Of a DNA stretch of 6,323 bases, positions 1 to 4,296 are shown piece by piece. A model generated the notes under the pieces. It saw only the letters and a list, made by a program, of their open reading frames with translations, did no database searches and was not told where the DNA came from. Position numbers and translations under genes: made by a program. The stretch is taken from positions 5,526 through 11,848 of the forward strand of contig JAPOZE010000249.1 of the NCBI GenBank assembly GCA_026706225.1, written 5' to 3'. The stretch's first letter is position 1. The number at the start of each line of letters is the position of its first letter. The DNA comes from Acidobacteriota bacterium. Its GTDB lineage: Bacteria; Acidobacteriota; Terriglobia; Versatilivoradales; Versatilivoraceae.

Positions 1-1003
1 CTCGCCGCGAGAGCACCATGTATCCCTCGGTCCCGTAGAAGGTGTTGCCGCTGTCATAACCATGGAGCCCGTAGGGCGTCCATAGCCGTTCCTCGTAGAG
101 GAGCACCTTTCCCTGCCCGTACTGGTAGGCTACCATCATGTTGTCCGGATATTCCCGCGCCCCTGCCAGGTCGATCTGGCTTCCATGGGCGGTGATGCGC
201 TCGGGGTGAGTGTCGACGCCCAGCGCCCAGCGGGCAAGGTCCAGATCGTGGGCCCCGTCGTCACCGATGTCCCCGTTGCTGTAGTCGCGGAAGAGCCTCC
301 AGTTTCGATGAAATCGATTGGGGTTGAAGGGACGACGCGGGGCCGGACCCAGCCACCTGTCGTAGTCGACTCCCTCGGGAACCGGCGCATCCGGCACCAC
401 CGGGCGCTCGATCTGTCGCTGCACGTTCCAGGCCTTGGTCGTCTTGATCTCGCCCAGGGTCCCGGCGGCCAGGATCTCGCCGGCACGGGCCAGCAGCGGA
501 CTGGCCCGCATCTGGGTTCCGTGCTGAAAGATTCGATTGTATTTCCGTTCTGCCTCGACCAGTAGCTGACCCTCCCTGAAGACGTGGCTGGCGGCCTTTT
601 CGACATAGACGTCCTTGCCGGCCTTCATGGCTCGCAGGGCCATGGGAGCGTGCCAGTGGTGGGGAGTGGCGATAACGACCGCCTCTATCGAGGGGTCGGC
701 CAGGACCTGGCGGAAGTCGCTCTCCAGCTTGGGCGTCTTGCCGGTCGCATTCTTGACCGTCTCACCTACCTTCTGCAGAACCGCCGGGTCCACGTCGCAG
801 AGGGCCACGATGTGGGCATCGGTCCGGTTGGCCAGGGTCCTGACGTGAAAGTGGCCCATGCCGTTGATGCCGATGACGGCTACATTCACCTTTTCGTTGG
901 GCGAGGCGGAACCGGACCGGATTGCCAGAGTGCCCATCACCCCCAGGGCGGCCGATCCGCCCAGCGAGTAGGACAGGATCCTGCGACGAGTGATCGTTTT
1001 CAT
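1..1003 (-). CDS. Tat-exported Gfo/Idh/MocA family oxidoreductase, partial (C-terminus beyond window)
   Basis: An NAD(P)-dependent dehydrogenase or sugar oxidoreductase; 334 residues are visible and the frame is still open at base 1, whereas exported members usually run to about 420-450. The ATG at 1003 has a GGAG ribosome binding site ten bases upstream. Residues 5-11 (TRRRILS) followed by a hydrophobic, small-residue stretch to about 33 form a twin-arginine signal, predicting export of the folded, cofactor-loaded enzyme. The Rossmann domain starts with VNVAVIGINGMG (39-50, GxxGxG pattern); an acidic D70 after the second strand hints at NAD rather than NADP. ATPHHWHAPM (112-121) is a family hallmark. 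The usual EKP catalytic motif reads EKA (135-137), keeping Lys136 but losing the Pro. The C-terminal domain carries GDIGDDGAHDLDLARW (244-259), with the His/Asp pair H252 and D256. It is the last visible gene of the block, 97 bases after the transporter. The family is certain; the substrate is unknown, with sugars, inositols or amino-sugars all possible. Confidence 0.93.
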   Translation of the reverse strand, partial: MKTITRRRILSYSLGGSAALGVMGTLAIRSGSASPNEKVNVAVIGINGMGHFHVRTLANRTDAHIVALCDVDPAVLQKVGETVKNATGKTPKLESDFRQVLADPSIEAVVIATPHHWHAPMALRAMKAGKDVYVEKAASHVFREGQLLVEAERKYNRIFQHGTQMRASPLLARAGEILAAGTLGEIKTTKAWNVQRQIERPVVPDAPVPEGVDYDRWLGPAPRRPFNPNRFHRNWRLFRDYSNGDIGDDGAHDLDLARWALGVDTHPERITAHGSQIDLAGAREYPDNMMVAYQYGQGKVLLYEERLWTPYGLHGYDSGNTFYGTEGYMVLSRR

Positions 1004-1013
1004 TTGCCTGTAT

Positions 1014-1018
1014 CTCCG
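1014..1018 (-). promoter_or_regulatory. Shine-Dalgarno site for the Gfo/Idh/MocA gene
   Basis: On the minus strand the sequence reads CGGAG, ten bases before the ATG at 1003. The spacing is slightly long but usable. It supports this ATG, which also places the Tat motif at the very N-terminus. Confidence 0.6.
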
Positions 1019-1020
1019 TT

Positions 1021-1039
1021 GGCGCCGGCCGGCGGCGCC
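1021..1039 (-). other. GC-only hairpin in the transporter-oxidoreductase gap
   Basis: A perfect 7 bp stem, GGCGCCG (1021-1027) with CGGCGCC (1033-1039), closes a 5-base loop at 1028-1032. On the transcribed (minus) strand it is followed by AACGGAG and the ribosome binding site of the oxidoreductase gene rather than by a U-run, so it does not look like an intrinsic terminator. It could stabilise a processed mRNA end or affect translation of the gene below it. The rest of the gap (1040-1100) shows no structure I can support. Confidence 0.4.
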
Positions 1040-1100
1040 CTTTATCCTCCAAGAGCCCCACCGCCGGAGCCGGATTCCGTTTGCTTCCGCATCCCGCCTC

Positions 1101-2408
1101 TCAGTCCCGCAGTCTGTGGTCGGAGCTTTTGGGCGCGAAGAAGATCACGACGATTCCGACCCCGTAGATGAAACTGGTCACCCTTCCGATGCGGGCATAG
1201 TCCCCTTCGAAGTGAGCGATCAGCCATCCGGCCAACAGCACGGCTACCGCCGTCAGGATGCGACCGAAATTGAAGCTGACCCCGGCGCCGGTGGAACGGG
1301 CGGCGGTGGGAAACAGTTCCGGCAGGAACAGCGGCAGCCACCCGAAATAGACACCGGAGAAAAATCCCAGGGCCGCGGCCCAAATCAGGAAGGTGTCATC
1401 GGTGGGAGTGAGCAGCCAGAACATGTACTGACTGGAAAACAGTGCTCCCAGACTCAAAAGAAAATAGGTGCGACGGCGGCCCACCAGGCTGGCAATGACG
1501 CCCCCCAGGAGGCTGCCGATCGTCCCTGTCAGAGATCGGTAGAACTGAACCCAGGACTTCAGAAAAGGGTCCGGCGGATCCGCCGCCGCGCCGGCCTCGC
1601 CGGCCCAGGGGATCATCCAGTTGGAGGCGCCCCACCCCCCCAGCAAGGGAACGGTCCCCAAGGCGATCCCGATCAGGGTCAGACTTCGCAGAGGCGGCCT
1701 GAAGACCTCGGGGGTGGCTTTGGAGGGCTCTCCCGCGGCGGCTCGGGGAGCGTTTCGTTGGGCCAACCAGCGGGGCGATTCCGGAACCGCAGCCAGAACG
1801 AACAGTCCCAGGACGACGGGCGCTGCTCCCACCACCATCACCCAGCGCCAGGTATCCGGAGTGATTTCGACTCCCGTGGCGGTCCAGGCCATCAGAAGCA
1901 GGCCCACGTTGGCCGCCGTCCCCATGATGCCCGCCAGGATCGGTCGAGAGAGATCGGACCAAGCCTCCGAGACAATGGCCACGCCGTTGGGCCACATGCC
2001 CCCAATGCCCAGGCAGGTCACAAACCGTATGACCAGCAACTCGAAGGGACTTTGTGCCCACCAGGCCAGGCCGGAAAAAACGGAGAGACACAGAATGCTC
2101 CACCCCATGGCCTTGACACGGCCGAAGCGGTCTCCCAGCCGCCCAAAGAGCCAACCCCCTGCGGCGGCGCCGAAGAGAAAGGCGCACACGTACCAGGCGA
2201 ACCACTTTCCGACCAGAGCCTCGTTGGTCGACTGGAGCAGGTCGATGGCCGCCGAACGCATGGCCAGGGCGGTGATGGACATCTGCACCCCGGCGAACAT
2301 CCACCCCAGAAAGGCCGTCACCACGATCAGGTAGCGGCTTCCCGCGGATAGTGGCTGGGGAGCAGAACCCGGCAGTCCCGCTGCTGAAACATCCGGCGTG
2401 GTTGTCAC
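1101..2408 (-). CDS. Major facilitator superfamily transporter, sugar/organic-acid porter type
   Basis: A 435-residue inner-membrane permease, a usual length for a 12-helix MFS protein, expected to move a small polar solute with or against an ion gradient. The first helix is about residues 25-45. The helix 2-3 loop holds signature motif A, GWLFGRLGDRFGR (85-97), and the first half ends with PESPRWL (209-215), typical of the sugar-porter and aromatic-acid/SV2-like branches. The second half has a degenerate motif A, GGVIASLVGRRR (302-313), and PELFPTAARSTGAG (363-376), again typical of these branches. The start is GTG at 2408, six bases after GAGGG; there is no ATG between the upstream stop and this GTG, and the next internal Met (37) lies inside the first helix. 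It follows the VOC gene by 33 bases, in the same reading frame. Pairing with an oxidoreductase suggests uptake of a sugar or sugar acid, but the substrate cannot be read from the sequence. Confidence 0.93.
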   Translation of the reverse strand: MTTTPDVSAAGLPGSAPQPLSAGSRYLIVVTAFLGWMFAGVQMSITALAMRSAAIDLLQSTNEALVGKWFAWYVCAFLFGAAAGGWLFGRLGDRFGRVKAMGWSILCLSVFSGLAWWAQSPFELLVIRFVTCLGIGGMWPNGVAIVSEAWSDLSRPILAGIMGTAANVGLLLMAWTATGVEITPDTWRWVMVVGAAPVVLGLFVLAAVPESPRWLAQRNAPRAAAGEPSKATPEVFRPPLRSLTLIGIALGTVPLLGGWGASNWMIPWAGEAGAAADPPDPFLKSWVQFYRSLTGTIGSLLGGVIASLVGRRRTYFLLSLGALFSSQYMFWLLTPTDDTFLIWAAALGFFSGVYFGWLPLFLPELFPTAARSTGAGVSFNFGRILTAVAVLLAGWLIAHFEGDYARIGRVTSFIYGVGIVVIFFAPKSSDHRLRD

Positions 2409-2414
2409 CTTGTT

Positions 2415-2419
2415 CCCTC
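2415..2419 (-). promoter_or_regulatory. Shine-Dalgarno site supporting the GTG start of the transporter
   Basis: GAGGG on the minus strand lies six bases before the GTG at 2408. Because no in-frame ATG exists between the VOC stop (2442-2444) and this point, the site decides the start. Confidence 0.6.
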
Positions 2420-2441
2420 GAATGTCGATTGTGGATATTGG

Positions 2442-2852
2442 CTACAACTTGACTCCCCGCCATTCGTCCTTGTCGGCGGTCACGTCCACCACGTTGCCGT
2501 CGGGGTCTTCAATCTTGAAGGCGCGATCGGGCAGGCGGCGTCGGTCCAGGTCAATGCGCTCCTTGACGGTCTTGGAGGCCTCGGCGCCCCACTGGCGGCA
2601 GCGCTGCCAGGCGGCCTCCAGGTCCTCCACCATGACGCCGAAGTGCACATACTCGTTGCCCTCCTCGATGCGGGGTCGATCGCAGTCGGCGGGCTGTTGG
2701 ATCAGGGTGATGTTGGTCACGCCGTCGGTCAGGTCCATGCCCAGCCGGCTGGGCCGATAGCCGATGAATTCCCACCCGAAGACGCTCTCATAGAAGCGGC
2801 GGGACTCCTCCATGTCACGGCAGCGCAGAGCCAGATGACGTATTCGAGCCAT
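2442..2852 (-). CDS. VOC superfamily (glyoxalase/bleomycin-resistance fold) protein
   Basis: A 136-residue cytoplasmic protein with two beta-alpha-beta-beta-beta modules, the normal size for a single-chain VOC protein that works as a dimer. Module 1 starts with RHLALRCRDMEESRRFYESV (5-24), the classic first strand plus helix. Module 2 begins at EYVHFGVMVEDLEAAW (67-82) and ends with EDPDGNVVDVT (115-125). By position, the metal ligands would be His6, His70 and Asp123. The last is usually Glu, and no Glu is visible where the first module's ligand should be (strand around GVTNITLIQQ, 44-53). This argues against a standard glyoxalase I and for another VOC activity such as an epimerase, dioxygenase, isomerase or binding protein. 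The ATG at 2852 has a perfect AGGAGG six bases upstream. It sits between the DUF1501 gene and the transporter, so it may act on an imported or processed intermediate. The family is certain; the reaction is not. Confidence 0.92.
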   Translation of the reverse strand: MARIRHLALRCRDMEESRRFYESVFGWEFIGYRPSRLGMDLTDGVTNITLIQQPADCDRPRIEEGNEYVHFGVMVEDLEAAWQRCRQWGAEASKTVKERIDLDRRRLPDRAFKIEDPDGNVVDVTADKDEWRGVKL

Positions 2853-2858
2853 GATGTG

Positions 2859-2864
2859 CCTCCT
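2859..2864 (-). promoter_or_regulatory. Strong Shine-Dalgarno site of the VOC gene
   Basis: A full AGGAGG on the minus strand, six bases before the ATG at 2852. It is the best ribosome binding site in the window and suggests efficient independent translation of the VOC protein within the block. Confidence 0.75.
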
Positions 2865-2893
2865 GAGTCAGTCTCTTCGCGAGTATCTATTCT

Positions 2894-2920
2894 CCCCAGC
2901 CTGTCGATCTTTGGCTGAGG
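2894..2920 (-). other. Hairpin just after the DUF1501 gene
   Basis: On the minus strand CCTCAGCC (2920 to 2913) can pair with GGCTGGGG (2901 to 2894) in an 8 bp stem with one G-U pair and an 11-base loop. It lies ten bases after the DUF1501 stop. The following bases are AGAATAG, with no U-run, so it is a poor intrinsic terminator. It may mark an mRNA processing point or be chance. Confidence 0.3.
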
Positions 2921-2930
2921 CGCGGTCGCG

Positions 2931-4274
2931 TTATATCAACTCTTCGATCGGCCGGCCGGTGGTGTCGTCGAAGGAGTTGGCGATCTTGATGGGCCGGCCC
3001 ACCGGGGTCATGTATTCCTTGGTCCAGTCGATGCCCATGGCCTTGTAGATGGTGGCGAAGACGTCGCCCACCGAGATGGGACGCTCGGCCACGTAACCAC
3101 CCCTCTCGTCGCTGGCTCCGATGACCTGCCCCCCCTGCAGCCCTCCCCCGCCCAAGACCATGGACCAACAGAAGGGCCAGTGGTCGCGGCCGTTGATGGG
3201 ATTGATCTCGGGAGTGCGGCCGAACTCGCCCATGGCCATCACGATGGTGGATTCCAACAGCCCGCGCTGCTCCAGGTCCACCAGCAGCGCCGTCAGGGTC
3301 TGGTCAAGAGTGGGGCACAGCAGGGCCCGCAGCTTCTTGTCGTTCTCTCCTCCCGACCCCCGGCCGTGGGTGTCCCAACCGCTGTCCAGGTTGTATCCGG
3401 CCGCAGTGACGAAGCGGGAGCCGGCTTCCACCAGGCGCCGGGCCAGCAGGGCGCTCTGTCCGAATCCGTAGCGGCCGTAGGCATCCTTGGTCGTCTCCGA
3501 CTCCTGTGAAAGATCGAAGGCCTTCTTCATGGCCGGAGACAGGATCATCTCCATGGCCTTGTCCCGAAAGGTCTCCCGCGCCGACGCTTCCGTCAGGACC
3601 TCCTTGCGGCGGTAGAGGTCGTCGACCACTTGCAGAAAGCCGCGGCGATCCTCGATCCGTTTCTCGGTGATGGATTTGGGAAGGGTGAGGTCCTTGAGCT
3701 TGAAGTCCTTCTTGCTGGGATCGGGGACCACCAGAGGATTGTAAGCGGCTCCCAGGGAAGATGCACCATAGTAGCTCTGCGTGAGGTGGGGGGCGCCCAG
3801 CACGTAGGGAGGAATGTCGTTGCGAGGCCCCAGCTCCCTGGCAATGATGGACCCCACGCTGGCAAACTCCATGGCCGGGGCCGGGCGGTGACCGCTGGTG
3901 ATGTATTCCCGGCCCAGGGGATGGTCCACTTCCTCGTGGGTCATGGAGCGAATGATGGACAACTTGTCCATGTGGCGGGCCATCCGAGGCAGGATCTCGG
4001 AGACCTGGATCCCGGGCACGTTGGTGCCGATGGGCCGGAAACCACTGCTGGGTTTCGGATCCCAGGTGTCCACCTGGCTGGGCCCGCCTTCCAGCAGGAG
4101 CAGGATGCAGGCCTGGGCCCTGGCCGGGGAGGCCTTGACGCCCGAAGCCGCCATCAGGCTCTTCATTTCGAGATACTGCCCCAGGTGGATCCCCACCAGG
4201 CTTAGAGACCCCACCCGCAAAAAGTGCCGGCGAGCCAGGCTCTCGCAGAAACTGTCGCATCCCCATCGGTTCAT
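2931..4274 (-). CDS. DUF1501 family protein (alkaline-phosphatase/sulfatase-like fold), Tat signal
   Basis: A complete 447-residue DUF1501 (PF07394) protein, close to the family's usual length. The N-terminus has RRHFLR at 15-20 followed by a hydrophobic run (21-35), a twin-arginine signal of the kind common in this family, so the folded protein is probably exported. Family landmarks in order are EGGPSQVDTWDPKP (62-75), THEEVDHPLGREYITSGHRP (112-131), SGWDTHG (298-304), MGEFGRTP (348-355), GRDHWP (362-367), then GGGLQGGQVIGASD (376-389) and the C-terminal DVFATIYKAMGID (404-416). The Asp and His residues in these blocks correspond to candidate metal ligands of the alkaline phosphatase superfamily, so the site looks intact, but no reaction is established for the family. 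The ATG at 4274 has AAGGAG ten bases upstream. It starts 22 bases after the PSD1 gene ends, the standard pairing for these two families. The family call is near certain; the function is unknown. Confidence 0.95.
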   Translation of the reverse strand: MNRWGCDSFCESLARRHFLRVGSLSLVGIHLGQYLEMKSLMAASGVKASPARAQACILLLLEGGPSQVDTWDPKPSSGFRPIGTNVPGIQVSEILPRMARHMDKLSIIRSMTHEEVDHPLGREYITSGHRPAPAMEFASVGSIIARELGPRNDIPPYVLGAPHLTQSYYGASSLGAAYNPLVVPDPSKKDFKLKDLTLPKSITEKRIEDRRGFLQVVDDLYRRKEVLTEASARETFRDKAMEMILSPAMKKAFDLSQESETTKDAYGRYGFGQSALLARRLVEAGSRFVTAAGYNLDSGWDTHGRGSGGENDKKLRALLCPTLDQTLTALLVDLEQRGLLESTIVMAMGEFGRTPEINPINGRDHWPFCWSMVLGGGGLQGGQVIGASDERGGYVAERPISVGDVFATIYKAMGIDWTKEYMTPVGRPIKIANSFDDTTGRPIEELI

Positions 4275-4284
4275 GACCGCGACT

Positions 4285-4290
4285 CTCCTT
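4285..4290 (-). promoter_or_regulatory. Shine-Dalgarno site of the DUF1501 gene
   Basis: AAGGAG on the minus strand lies ten bases before the ATG at 4274, inside the 22-base gap after the PSD1 stop codon. The tight spacing implies co-transcription with the PSD1 gene. Confidence 0.6.
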
Positions 4291-4296
4291 GTGAGT

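Noticed and set aside
1021..1043. Hairpin plus TTT as a plus-strand rho-independent terminator
   Set aside because: There is no plus-strand gene to terminate and only three T residues follow the stem; on the minus strand there is no U-run at all.
990..2351. A 453-codon open frame on the plus strand opposite the transporter gene
   Set aside because: It is rich in Gln, Gly, Arg and Pro with no recognisable domain, and lies opposite a clear MFS protein. Long antisense frames are expected in GC-rich coding DNA.
1396..2463. A 355-codon minus-strand frame overlapping the transporter and the end of the VOC gene
   Set aside because: It has no hydrophobic pattern or known motif, and it overlaps two genes of certain family in a different frame.
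2853..2930. Internal promoter upstream of the VOC gene (TCGACA at 2902-2907 as a -35 box)
   Set aside because: No acceptable -10 box lies 16-18 bases downstream, and the similarity is to one half-site only.
3304..4266. A 320-codon minus-strand frame inside the DUF1501 gene
   Set aside because: It is an out-of-frame shadow with low-complexity Gly/Pro/Arg composition; the overlapping DUF1501 frame carries all family motifs.
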